Shown here one piece after another: positions 53,584-60,845 of a DNA stretch of 64,000 bases. Numbering within the stretch: position 1 is the stretch's first letter; each line of letters starts with the position of its first letter. The position numbers and the translations under genes were made by a program. The notes below the pieces were generated by a model. The model was not told where the DNA came from. It saw only the letters and a list, made by a program, of their open reading frames with translations, and ran no database searches. The DNA is from Pseudomonas khorasanensis (GTDB lineage Bacteria > Pseudomonadota > Gammaproteobacteria > Pseudomonadales > Pseudomonadaceae), in assembly GCF_014268505.2 (NCBI RefSeq), contig NZ_JABWQP020000001.1, positions 1-64,000 on the forward strand, written 5' to 3'.

Positions 53584-54329
53584 GCGATTGCTCCGTCAGT
53601 GATCCCAAGCATGGTCATCAGCTCATGTCTCGTATGCTTCTCGGGGATATGGTAGTCGATTTTGTCAATTCCAGCCTTATAGAGACGCCCGGAGTTATCA
53701 ATATGCTTCACAAGAAGATCGACATGTAAATCTTTGCCGAACTCTAGCTTAAGCGCGTTCACCACGTCACGAGCTGCAAAGTATTGTTCGACGAAATGCT
53801 CCGGTCGAATCCTCCGTCCCTCGGCTTCCTCACGGTCTCGAACGAAAGACCACGCAAGCTTTGGATCTTGATAGACGTAGAGAATCTGCACGAATCTCCC
53901 CTTGCTGAGGCATCGTTGCACATTAGTTCTAGCGATCTCGATATTGGAAAGCGTCCCGTCCAGCAGAAAAGATTGCTTCCGGTCCAATGCGAGGTCAATG
54001 AGCTTACCAACGAGAATCGAGACTGCGCCTTGGAAAAGCCAGGCATTGCCACCCTGATAGGCGTCGAATTCGTTTCTGAGTTCGTCTGGATCAATACGCA
54101 GGATTGGTGTGTCGGAGAAAAGGTTCAACAGGGCTAATGATGCCTCTGTTTTACCAGCACCCGGCGATCCAGCCATAAAAACCGAAACAGGCTCCTTTTC
54201 AGGTGGATATTGGGTCTGATCCGTAAGCCGCTTGCCAATAACCTTCTTGTTCAATCGAGCAAACCTTATTGCATCATCCCAAATGGCCAGCTCTTCTCTG
54301 GTCATTCCAAACCTTTTGTCTTCCTGCAT
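53580..54329 (-). CDS. Zeta-toxin family kinase
   Basis: 249 residues. The P-loop is GSPGAGKT (54-61, Lys60); RIDPDELRNEF (78-88) holds the substrate-side Asp/Arg, LLDGTLSN (122-129) corresponds to the family's EGT loop, and GRRIRPEHFVEQYF (171-184) to the conserved basic element. Zeta/PezT toxins phosphorylate UDP-N-acetylglucosamine or other nucleotide sugars and block wall synthesis. The start ATG at 54329 has AAAAGG upstream; the open frame goes 165 bases further without protein-like text. Composition is more AT-rich than flanking genes. It is the first gene of a two-gene unit inside the tRNA-Gly direct repeats. Confidence 0.88.
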   Translation of the reverse strand: MQEDKRFGMTREELAIWDDAIRFARLNKKVIGKRLTDQTQYPPEKEPVSVFMAGSPGAGKTEASLALLNLFSDTPILRIDPDELRNEFDAYQGGNAWLFQGAVSILVGKLIDLALDRKQSFLLDGTLSNIEIARTNVQRCLSKGRFVQILYVYQDPKLAWSFVRDREEAEGRRIRPEHFVEQYFAARDVVNALKLEFGKDLHVDLLVKHIDNSGRLYKAGIDKIDYHIPEKHTRHELMTMLGITDGAIA

Positions 54330-54576
54330 TGAATGGGACCTTTTCAAGTGCAAATGATTGGTTTTTTTTACTCGGGATATACTCGGCGGCGACTTTTCCA
54401 GCCGCTCGAAGCCTGGTAGCGGCTGGGTCTGTCGCTGGGGGGAAATTAGACGCAGGGCCCCGGCTAGGGGCCGCTTTATCATTAAAAAGATCAAAGCGTA
54501 TGCGCAACCGGCGAATCTGCAATCTATGGTTTGTTTCTGGATTGGTCTGCCTTGTTACCGGATGACCTCAAATCCC
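54330..54576. other. Upstream part of the zeta insert
   Basis: Together with repeat B and the gap to the tRNA this makes a 331-base stretch without a gene. It contains an 8-T run, a GGCCCC/GGGGCC hairpin near 54456-54470 and presumably the promoter of the zeta unit. No integrase, recombinase or epsilon-like ORF was found on either strand. Confidence 0.5.
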
Positions 54577-54672
54577 ACGCACAAAAAAACCGGCCATCAA
54601 GGCCGGTTTTTCAATTCCTGCATCCCCCGTCAGACAACGCAACGTGAGATCAATATTAGGTGGAGCGGGTAG
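54577..54672. repeat. Direct repeat B, copy attached to the intact tRNA-Gly
   Basis: 96 bases, the proximal copy of the repeat at 53303. It runs from ACGCAC through the tRNA terminator hairpin into the last 11 bases of the tRNA gene, where the copies diverge. The 1.18 kb between the copies holds the zeta unit. Confidence 0.93.
54583..54612 (-). terminator. Terminator of tRNA-Gly
   Basis: Stem CCGGCC / GGCCGG with an ATCAA loop and A/T runs on both sides, 49 bases after the tRNA 3' end on the minus strand. An identical hairpin sits in repeat A at about 53309-53338 and would now end the zeta transcript. Confidence 0.88.
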
Positions 54673-54734
54673 AGGGAATCGAACCCTCATCTAAAGCTTG
54701 GGAAGCTTTCGTTCTACCACTAAACTATACCCGC
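54661..54734 (-). tRNA. tRNA-Gly, anticodon CCC
   Basis: 74 bases with encoded CCA. Acceptor arm GCGGGTA pairs with TACCCGC; the D arm contains AGTTTAGTGGTAGAA; the anticodon loop TTCCCAA sits on stem AAAGC/GCTTT, giving CCC; the T arm is GAGGGTTCGATTCCCTC. All arms pair. tRNA-Gly genes are frequent integration targets, and the 3' end is part of a direct repeat here. Confidence 0.97.
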
Positions 54735-54892
54735 TCAGAGCGGCTGACTTTGTACCAGACTCGGCCGCGGATTTGAAGTTTTTCTTTTCTGCGTGAAGGC
54801 GTTACTACGCACGAAACGCTCAGTCGCGAGCAAGTGCTGCACGGTGCAAGCTAACACCTCAAGCCGCCAGCCTTGCCCGCGACGACGCTGTT

Positions 54893-55777
54893 TCAAATGG
54901 CCAATGCATGCTGATCCTGCACAAACGGGTAGCGTGTGCGGCTGGCCTGCTGCTCAGGTTTGAGAAAGCCTACGACGGCGTTCTGGCTGTCGCGGCAGGC
55001 GGCTTTGTGCTCCATGTCGAGGAAGTGCCCGGTGGCTTGCAGGGTGGTGAAGGTGCTGTGCGCGACGTGGTTGCCGAACAGGCGCGCATCGGCGGCGGCG
55101 GTGTATTCGTCCCATTCGCCGTTCAAGAACAGTACCGGTACGTTGATCTTTTTTGCCGCATTCAAATAGCACTGCCGATCGCTGTGCAGCACGTCGTTGA
55201 GGTGGAAGTGCATCTGCCCGTATTCGTGCTCGGCCAGGCTGCTGACGTGGCGGTAGTTGAAGCGCTTGAATAGCGACGGCAAGTGTTTGCCGATGGTGTT
55301 GTTGACCAGATGGCCGACCCGGTCGCCGTCGCGGCTGCCCAAGTAGTCGACGCCGCGTTCGAGGTAATCGAGCATGTGCGCGTTGATCACCGGGGAGAAC
55401 GAACTGATCACGGCTTTCTCGATGCGCCGGGGCTGCTGCGCGAGGGCGACGAGGGTGGCGGCGCCGCCCCAGGAGAATGACAGCACGTGCTCGGCGGCGA
55501 AGTGGTCGATCAGCTCCAGCAGAATCTGCCCTTCGACTTCCTTCGTCAGATGTTTCTCGTGCAGGTTGTGGACTTTTGACCGGCCCGCGTAGGGCTGGTC
55601 GTAGCAGACCACGTTGAATTGCGGGTGCAGGTTTTTCACGGTCTGTGCAAACGACGCAGTCGTGGCCATCGAGCCGTTGACCAGAATGATGGTCTTTTCT
55701 GCGGCGTCTGCGCGATAGAACTCCGTGTAAACCCGATACTGACCCTGTATATCCAGCACAGCGATTTCTGGCCTCAT
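54893..55777 (-). CDS. phaG: (R)-3-hydroxydecanoyl-ACP:CoA transacylase / thioesterase
   Basis: 294 residues, alpha/beta hydrolase close to P. putida PhaG as I recall it (MRPEIAVLDIQGQYRVYTEF is nearly identical). The nucleophile elbow is FSWGGA (Ser102), with NGEWDEYT and the C-terminal TGHFLDME His region. PhaG links fatty-acid synthesis to medium-chain polyhydroxyalkanoate synthesis; RhlA of rhamnolipid synthesis is a paralogue. The start ATG at 55777 follows AGGAG; a longer frame to 55990 is not protein-like. It is a single gene. Confidence 0.92.
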   Translation of the reverse strand: MRPEIAVLDIQGQYRVYTEFYRADAAEKTIILVNGSMATTASFAQTVKNLHPQFNVVCYDQPYAGRSKVHNLHEKHLTKEVEGQILLELIDHFAAEHVLSFSWGGAATLVALAQQPRRIEKAVISSFSPVINAHMLDYLERGVDYLGSRDGDRVGHLVNNTIGKHLPSLFKRFNYRHVSSLAEHEYGQMHFHLNDVLHSDRQCYLNAAKKINVPVLFLNGEWDEYTAAADARLFGNHVAHSTFTTLQATGHFLDMEHKAACRDSQNAVVGFLKPEQQASRTRYPFVQDQHALAI

Positions 55778-56091
55778 GTCGTAAGACTCCTGGCAAGCAA
55801 GCGGGTATGCGCGCAATCGAGATTGCACGAGCTTTGTGACAGGTAGGCATACGCCTGGAATTTGCTGGCCCATGTCGATCCGGTACGGCAGGTCGACGGG
55901 TATTGTTATTGGCGGGCAGTCTGCCGGCTGAGGCGCAGCCCTGGGGCTGACGACCGGCAAAAAGTTTCTTGGAAGTATGTTGTGACTCATCGGTCACATT
56001 TCGGCCGACGTCCTGATTCAAGCAGGGGAGTCAGGATCACGCAAGTGCCGCCGGTAAATTGTTCGACAACTTCGGCTGAGCGGTCGGCTGC
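55778..56091. other. Non-coding region upstream of phaG
   Basis: 314 bases between phaG and rsuA, both on the minus strand. No gene is seen. Several short inverted repeats (for example TCCTGA..TCAGGA near 56013-56036) could belong to the phaG promoter or leader. No repeat family member is present. Confidence 0.5.
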
Positions 56092-56784
56092 TTAGAACAA
56101 ACGAATCTCTTCGGTGCGCAAAGCGCGGTACTCGCCCGGTTTTAGCGCGCTATCGAGGGCCAATTCGCCCATGGATTCGCGGTGCAGGCGCAGCACTTTG
56201 TTGTTGAAGAAACCAAACATGCGCTTGACCTGATGGTAGCGGCCTTCAACGATACTCAGCCGTGCCGAACGTGGGCCGAGCTGCTCCAGTTGCGCCGGTT
56301 GCGTGGTCAGATCCTCGAAGGCGAAATAGATGCCCTCGGCAAACGTCAGCGCGTATTGCGCACCGATGTCCTGTTCGGTTTCAACGTAGTAGACCTTCGG
56401 CAGTTTGGTCTGCGGCTGGGTCAGACGTCGCGACCAGGCGCCGTCGTTGGTGATCAGCATCAGCCCGGTGGTGTTGAAATCCAGGCGCCCGGCAATGTGC
56501 AGATCGTCCTTGTCCGGTTCATCGAGCAGGTCGAGTACGGTCGCATGCTGCGGATCCCGAGTGGCGCTGACGTAGCCCGGCGGTTTGTGCAACATGAAAT
56601 AGCGCGCCGGTTTGCCGTTCTGCAGGACCTCATCGTCGACTTCAACCCGGCTGAATTCGAGCACTTCACTGTGCGGATCGCTGACGACTTTTCCGTCAAC
56701 CCGCACGCGCTTTTCCACCAGCAACAGGCGAACCTGCTGACGGTTGTAGCGGGGCAGATTGCTGAGGAAACGGTCGACGCGCAT
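56092..56784 (-). CDS. rsuA: 16S rRNA pseudouridine-516 synthase
   Basis: 230 residues: an S4 RNA-binding domain (RVDRFLSNLPRYNRQQVRLL) and a catalytic domain with AGRLDFNTTGL, Asp102 at the same number as in E. coli RsuA. KVYYVETEQ and EGRYHQVKRMFG are further family blocks. It isomerises U516 in the small subunit rRNA. It lies 33 bases behind the Cys-rich protein gene on the same strand. Confidence 0.93.
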   Translation of the reverse strand: MRVDRFLSNLPRYNRQQVRLLLVEKRVRVDGKVVSDPHSEVLEFSRVEVDDEVLQNGKPARYFMLHKPPGYVSATRDPQHATVLDLLDEPDKDDLHIAGRLDFNTTGLMLITNDGAWSRRLTQPQTKLPKVYYVETEQDIGAQYALTFAEGIYFAFEDLTTQPAQLEQLGPRSARLSIVEGRYHQVKRMFGFFNNKVLRLHRESMGELALDSALKPGEYRALRTEEIRLF

Positions 56785-56817
56785 GGTCAGATTTCGACGG
56801 ATAAAGGGCCGCGCATC

Positions 56818-57048
56818 TTACGGGATCGGTGGCCGGCCTGCTTGCAGTTGCGCCTCGACCTGCGCGCAACGCGGGCACAGACAGGCTTTATCGCGCAACT
56901 CGGCCGGCAGCGCTTCGAGCACAGCGGGGTCAATGCTGACGCCGTAGCACCAGCATTCGCTGTCGGCGGTGCGCGGATCGGCGAGGCTGCAATCGTTGCG
57001 TGCGCCGCAGGCCGGGCAGTGGTCGGGTTTGACGTCGGTATCAGGCAT
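56818..57048 (-). CDS. Cysteine-rich CWC-family small protein
   Basis: 76 residues with six Cys in the CWC pattern: HCPACGARNDCSLA, ECWCYG, then ACLCPRC. Zinc or other metal binding is likely; function unknown. The start ATG at 57048 begins PDTDVKPDHC; the open frame runs further upstream over a GGDEF remnant in another frame. It is probably co-transcribed with rsuA. Confidence 0.82.
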   Translation of the reverse strand: MPDTDVKPDHCPACGARNDCSLADPRTADSECWCYGVSIDPAVLEALPAELRDKACLCPRCAQVEAQLQAGRPPIP

Positions 57049-57145
57049 AGGTCGAGTTCGGCATTTCCATGCAGGTGCGATTGCGCCCGCTTCGCTTGGC
57101 GCGGTACATCCCATGATCGGCGCGGAGCAGCAGGCTGTGCAAGGT
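57041..57145 (-). pseudogene. Remnant of a GGDEF (diguanylate cyclase) domain, C-terminal end
   Basis: The frame reads TLHSLLLRADHGMYRAKRSG and then RNRTCMEMPN before a stop. ADxAMYxAKxxGRNR is the characteristic C-terminal end of GGDEF domains. The GGDEF motif itself and everything before it are gone; upstream codons (57146-57265) are unrelated. It overlaps the start of the CWC gene by eight bases. It may be what remains after a deletion in the 319-base gap 57049-57367, in which nothing else was recognised. Confidence 0.65.
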
Positions 57146-57367
57146 GTCATCATTGATCAGATCAGGATCGGTCGGACCAGGGCTTCCTGGTTTGGCGATC
57201 GAAAGGTCATCCTGCGGATAAACAAGATTCATAATCACTTGTTTCAACGTGTTGCAGGAACGCACCAGATTCCGAAAATGCTGTCTGAATCTTCGTCAGT
57301 CACAGAATAAATGACTGTCGCCTGCCAGCGTCGCTGGTGTGGCCAACCCGCGGTCCAGGAGGCCGCC

Positions 57368-57772
57368 ATGTATCGCCGAATCCTATTGCTTGCCGTGATG
57401 CTTTTTTCCCTTGGCGGATGCGTCCCTTATTCCTACGGAGACAGCTATTACAGGTCAGAGGTCTACACATCACCCGCACCGGCCTACTACAACGGTGGCG
57501 GCTCTTATTACCGCAGCGGCGGCACCTATTACACGCAACCGCGCTACTACCAGTCAGCGCCGCGGTACTACCAGCAACCGCGTTATTACCAGGCGCCACG
57601 CCACTACCAACCGGCGCCGCGTTATTACGAAAGCCGTCGCTGGCACGGTAACGATCGCGGACGTTGGGAAGGCCACCGTCGCGGCGGTTGGGACAACGAC
57701 CACCGTGGTCGCGGCAACTACGACCGCCACAGCGGCCGCCGTGACCACAACGGCCGTGGCAACCGCTGGTAA
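57368..57772 (+). CDS. Tyr-rich repeat lipoprotein (134 aa)
   Basis: A lipobox (FSLGGC, Cys17) follows a short signal peptide. Residues about 20-90 are made of Tyr-Tyr repeats such as YYQSAPRYYQQPRYYQAPRHY; the last 45 are rich in Arg, His, Gly and Asp (RGRWEGHRRGGWDNDHRGRG). Low complexity and lipidation point to an envelope or surface location, perhaps structural. AGGAGG precedes the ATG at 57368. A terminator follows directly. I do not recognise a function. Confidence 0.8.
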   Translation: MYRRILLLAVMLFSLGGCVPYSYGDSYYRSEVYTSPAPAYYNGGGSYYRSGGTYYTQPRYYQSAPRYYQQPRYYQAPRHYQPAPRYYESRRWHGNDRGRWEGHRRGGWDNDHRGRGNYDRHSGRRDHNGRGNRW

Positions 57773-57786
57773 TCAACCGCAAATGA

Positions 57787-57814
57787 AAGCGGCGCATGAA
57801 GCGCCGCTTTTTTT
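57787..57814 (+). terminator. Rho-independent terminator after the Tyr-rich lipoprotein
   Basis: Perfect stem AAGCGGCGC / GCGCCGCTT with a 5-base loop and a following T-run, 14 bases after the stop codon. Confidence 0.92.
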
Positions 57815-57829
57815 TGCCTTGCGATTCGC

Positions 57830-58942
57830 TCAGTAAGCCGTCAAATCCGCCAGTGGATGCCGGCCCTCCCAAACCTTTTGAAAATGCGCCTCGACCACCG
57901 CGTCCGGCACGTTATGGATATCCGGCCAGTGCCAGTGCGGCTTCTGATCCTTGTCGATCAAGCGTGCGCGCACGCCTTCGCTGAATTCCGGATGCCGACA
58001 GCAGTTGAGACTCAGGGTGTATTCCATCTGAAACACCTCTGCCAGCGACATATGCCGGGCGCGGGTGATTTGTTCCCAGACCAGATGGGCGGTCAATGGC
58101 GAGCCCTCGGTCATGGTTTTCGCTGCGCGGGCGATCAACGGGTCGCTGCTGTCGCGGTGCAGGCTGATGGCTTTCCAGGCGCAGGCAACGTCGCTCACGT
58201 CGAGCAGTTCGTCGATCTGCTGACGACGCGGCAGCCACTGCGCTTCGGGCATTTGCCCGAGGGCCTCCTGTTGCAGGGCCTTGAGCAGACTGTTGAGTTG
58301 CATGTCGGTCTGTTCCTGCCAGTTCAATTGCAGCAGGCCTTCGATCAGGTCCGGCTGCTGGTCATCGAGCAGGAAGCGGTCGGCCAGATCCAGATCCAGC
58401 GCATCTCGTCCGTTGATATGTGCACCGGTCAAACCGAGAAACAAGCCGAGCTTGCCCGGCAACCGCGCGAGAAACCAACTGGCACCGACGTCGGGGTACA
58501 GGCCAATGCTGATCTCCGGCATTGCCAGACGGCTGCTCGGCGTGACGATCCGTGTGCTGGCACCCTGCAACAGGCCCATGCCGCCGCCGAGCACATAACC
58601 GTGGCCCCAGCAGATCAACGGTTTGGGGTAGGTATGCAAACTGTAATCCAGACGATATTCCGCGCTGAAAAACTGCGCTGCCAGCGGCGGCACTTCGCCG
58701 GGATGGGCGCGGCAGGCTTCGACCAGGCTGCGCACCTCACCCCCCGCGCAGAAGGCCTTGGCGCCGTTGCCACGCAGCAGCACGCAGACGATTTGTGGAT
58801 CCTTGGCCCAGGCGTGCAGTTTGTCGCTCAGGGCGTTGATCATCGGCAGGGACAGCGCGTTCAGCGACTTTTCGGCATCCAGGCTGGCGATGCCAATGCG
58901 CGCGCCGTCGGTGCCGGTAAGTTCTTCGAAGTGCAGATTCAT
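57830..58942 (-). CDS. Enoyl-CoA hydratase/isomerase family, 3-hydroxyisobutyryl-CoA hydrolase type
   Basis: 370 residues, longer than plain enoyl-CoA hydratases and typical of the HIBYL-CoA hydrolase (ECH_2) subfamily. Seen: oxyanion-hole motifs GAKAFCAGGEVRSL and GHGYVLGGGMGL, then RLAMPEISIGLYPDVGASWF, the subfamily hallmark, and C-terminal RALIDKD-type VRARLIDKDQKPHW. It hydrolyses 3-hydroxyisobutyryl-CoA in valine breakdown. It stands alone rather than in a mmsAB-type operon, so another 3-hydroxyacyl-CoA substrate is possible. Confidence 0.88.
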   Translation of the reverse strand: MNLHFEELTGTDGARIGIASLDAEKSLNALSLPMINALSDKLHAWAKDPQIVCVLLRGNGAKAFCAGGEVRSLVEACRAHPGEVPPLAAQFFSAEYRLDYSLHTYPKPLICWGHGYVLGGGMGLLQGASTRIVTPSSRLAMPEISIGLYPDVGASWFLARLPGKLGLFLGLTGAHINGRDALDLDLADRFLLDDQQPDLIEGLLQLNWQEQTDMQLNSLLKALQQEALGQMPEAQWLPRRQQIDELLDVSDVACAWKAISLHRDSSDPLIARAAKTMTEGSPLTAHLVWEQITRARHMSLAEVFQMEYTLSLNCCRHPEFSEGVRARLIDKDQKPHWHWPDIHNVPDAVVEAHFQKVWEGRHPLADLTAY

Positions 58943-59074
58943 CGTGACCTCGATCGGAAATTTGAACGATCAGTATGATCGCTGTGGGGGAAAGTGCCGG
59001 ATCTGCGTCAGATCAATTGACAAGCGTGGTCGGCTTTCCTAGGGTTCGCCCCATTGTTTTTGCCGGGTAAGACC

Positions 59075-59770
59075 ATGACTGCTGACGACCGTATCAAACT
59101 CGAACCGAGCTGGAAGGAGGCACTGCGTGCTGAGTTCGACCAGCCCTACATGGCAGAGTTGCGCAATTTCCTGCAGCAGGAGCGGGCGGCCGGCAAGGAG
59201 ATCTATCCGCCGGGGCCGATGATTTTCAATGCGCTGAATTCGACGCCGCTGGATAAAGTCAAAGTGGTGATCCTTGGTCAGGATCCGTATCACGGCCCGG
59301 GCCAGGCTCACGGTCTGTGCTTTTCGGTGCAACCGTGTGTGCCGGCGCCGCCCTCGCTGGTCAACATCTATAAAGAGCTGAAACGCGACCTCAATATCGA
59401 TATTCCCAACCATGGCTACCTGCAGAGCTGGGCCGATCAGGGCGTGCTGATGCTCAACACCACCATGACTGTCGAGCGCGCCAACGCCAATGCGCACAAG
59501 GACAAGGGCTGGCAGCACTTTACCGACCGGATCATTGAAGTGGTCAGCGAAAAGCAGCCGCATCTGGTGTTCATGCTTTGGGGCGCCCATGCGCAGAGCA
59601 AACAGAAGCTGATCGACGCGACCAAACATCTGGTGCTGACCTCGGTGCATCCGTCACCGCTGTCGGCCTATCGCGGCTTTCTGGGTTGCGGGCACTTCAG
59701 CCGGACCAATAAGTTTCTGGAGCAGAACGGCGAAACACCGATTGAGTGGCGTCTTCCGCCGCTCACGTAA
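59075..59770 (+). CDS. ung: Uracil-DNA glycosylase, family 1
   Basis: 231 residues. The active-site motif [17 protein letters not shown] (catalytic Asp70), [14 protein letters not shown] and the intercalation loop [11 protein letters not shown] are all intact. It removes uracil from DNA in base-excision repair. The start ATG at 59075 gives the normal length; the frame continues seven codons upstream. A short palindromic repeat follows the stop. Confidence 0.95.
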   Translation: MTADDRIKLEPSWKEALRAEFDQPYMAELRNFLQQERAAGKEIYPPGPMIFNALNSTPLDKVKVVILGQDPYHGPGQAHGLCFSVQPCVPAPPSLVNIYKELKRDLNIDIPNHGYLQSWADQGVLMLNTTMTVERANANAHKDKGWQHFTDRIIEVVSEKQPHLVFMLWGAHAQSKQKLIDATKHLVLTSVHPSPLSAYRGFLGCGHFSRTNKFLEQNGETPIEWRLPPLT

Positions 59771-59801
59771 GATTGTTCCCACTCGGAGCGTGGGAATGAT
59801 C
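59771..59801. repeat. Short palindromic repeat, GATCGTTCCCACGC family (diverged)
   Basis: GATTGTTCCCACTCGGAGCG followed by TGGGAATGATC, directly after the ung stop and before the convergent abrB end; it could terminate either. Confidence 0.75.
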
Positions 59802-59807
59802 AGTCGC

Positions 59808-60845
59808 TCAGGACTCTGGAATACGATTCCAGTACTTGAACAACGGCTCTGCCAGAAACAACACGAACAACAGCCGCATCACCTGCATCGCCGTTACCAG
59901 CGGTACCGACAGTTGCAGGGTCTCCGCTGTCAGGCTCATTTCGGCAATGCCGCCGGGCATCATACCCAGCGTCAGTGAGCGCAGATCTAGATGGGTCATC
60001 GCGCTCAGACCCAACGCCGCCAAAGTCGCGATCAGCATGGTCAGCACCGTGCCGATCAACGTCCGCCCCATGAACGAAGGCGCGCGACGGAAGAACTGTC
60101 GATTGAAATGACACCCCAGGCCGCTGCCGATCAACCACTGGCCGATCTGACTGCCGCCGTTGGGCAGGCTGATATGCAAATCGCAACCGATGCTCACCGC
60201 CGCACTCACCAGCAGCGGCCCGAACAGCCACGGGTTGGGTTGGCGCAAACGCTGCCAGAGCCAGGCGAGCAGGGCGCCCGCCGGAAACAGAACCGCCAGC
60301 CAGCGCCAATCGACGCTGCCGGCGTGAGAAACAGGTGTGCCGTCGCCAAGCAAATATTTGAACGCTGCCGGCACGCATAACACCACCACCAGCACCCGCA
60401 AACTTTGCCCCGCCGCCACGTGGCTGAGCAGTGCGCCGTTGCGCGCGCCGAGGTTGACCATCTCCCCGGAACCACCGGGCATGCTCGAAAAAAACGCAGT
60501 GGCGCGATCCTCGCCGGTGCGGCGCATCAGCCACACGCCAACCACCGCTGACAGGCTGGTGACCAGTGCGCCGAAGAAGATCAAACCGAAATGACTGAGC
60601 ACCTGCTCCATCACCATCGGGGTGAAGTGCAGGCCGATACCGATGCCGACGATCCACTGGCCGCACTTGCGGCCGCCAGGGATTTCGGCCAGTTGCCAGG
60701 GGGTCAGGCAGCGCACGAGAATGATCGCCAGCAACGAGCCGACCATCCACGGCAACGGCCAGCCGATCTGGCTGGCGATGAAACCGCCAAGCAGACCGAC
60801 CAGCGGGGTTCCCCACCAGGATTTGAAGGACGAGCGATCAGACAT
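59808..60845 (-). CDS. AbrB-family membrane protein (putative transporter)
   Basis: 345 residues, almost entirely hydrophobic segments, of the AbrB/'ammonia monooxygenase' family (PF05145), unrelated to the AbrB DNA-binding protein. The duplicated motif MPGGSGEMVNLGARNG and MMPGGIAEMSLTAETL, one per half, is the family hallmark. Function is not established. Its start overlaps the end of tctA by eight bases, so it is translated with the tricarboxylate transporter and may contribute to the same transport task. Confidence 0.87.
   Translation of the reverse strand: MSDRSSFKSWWGTPLVGLLGGFIASQIGWPLPWMVGSLLAIILVRCLTPWQLAEIPGGRKCGQWIVGIGIGLHFTPMVMEQVLSHFGLIFFGALVTSLSAVVGVWLMRRTGEDRATAFFSSMPGGSGEMVNLGARNGALLSHVAAGQSLRVLVVVLCVPAAFKYLLGDGTPVSHAGSVDWRWLAVLFPAGALLAWLWQRLRQPNPWLFGPLLVSAAVSIGCDLHISLPNGGSQIGQWLIGSGLGCHFNRQFFRRAPSFMGRTLIGTVLTMLIATLAALGLSAMTHLDLRSLTLGMMPGGIAEMSLTAETLQLSVPLVTAMQVMRLLFVLFLAEPLFKYWNRIPES

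Noticed and set aside
54330..54494. N-terminal extension of the zeta kinase by 55 codons
   Set aside because: The added text is not protein-like and the internal ATG at 54329 has a ribosome site.
54274..54522. 82-codon minus-strand frame upstream of zeta as an epsilon-like antitoxin
   Set aside because: Basic, Ala/Arg-rich text, overlapping the zeta start in another frame, with no ribosome site or helical pattern.
55778..55990. Longer PhaG starting at 55990
   Set aside because: The ATG at 55777 gives the known N-terminus and has AGGAG; the extension is Pro/Arg-rich noise.
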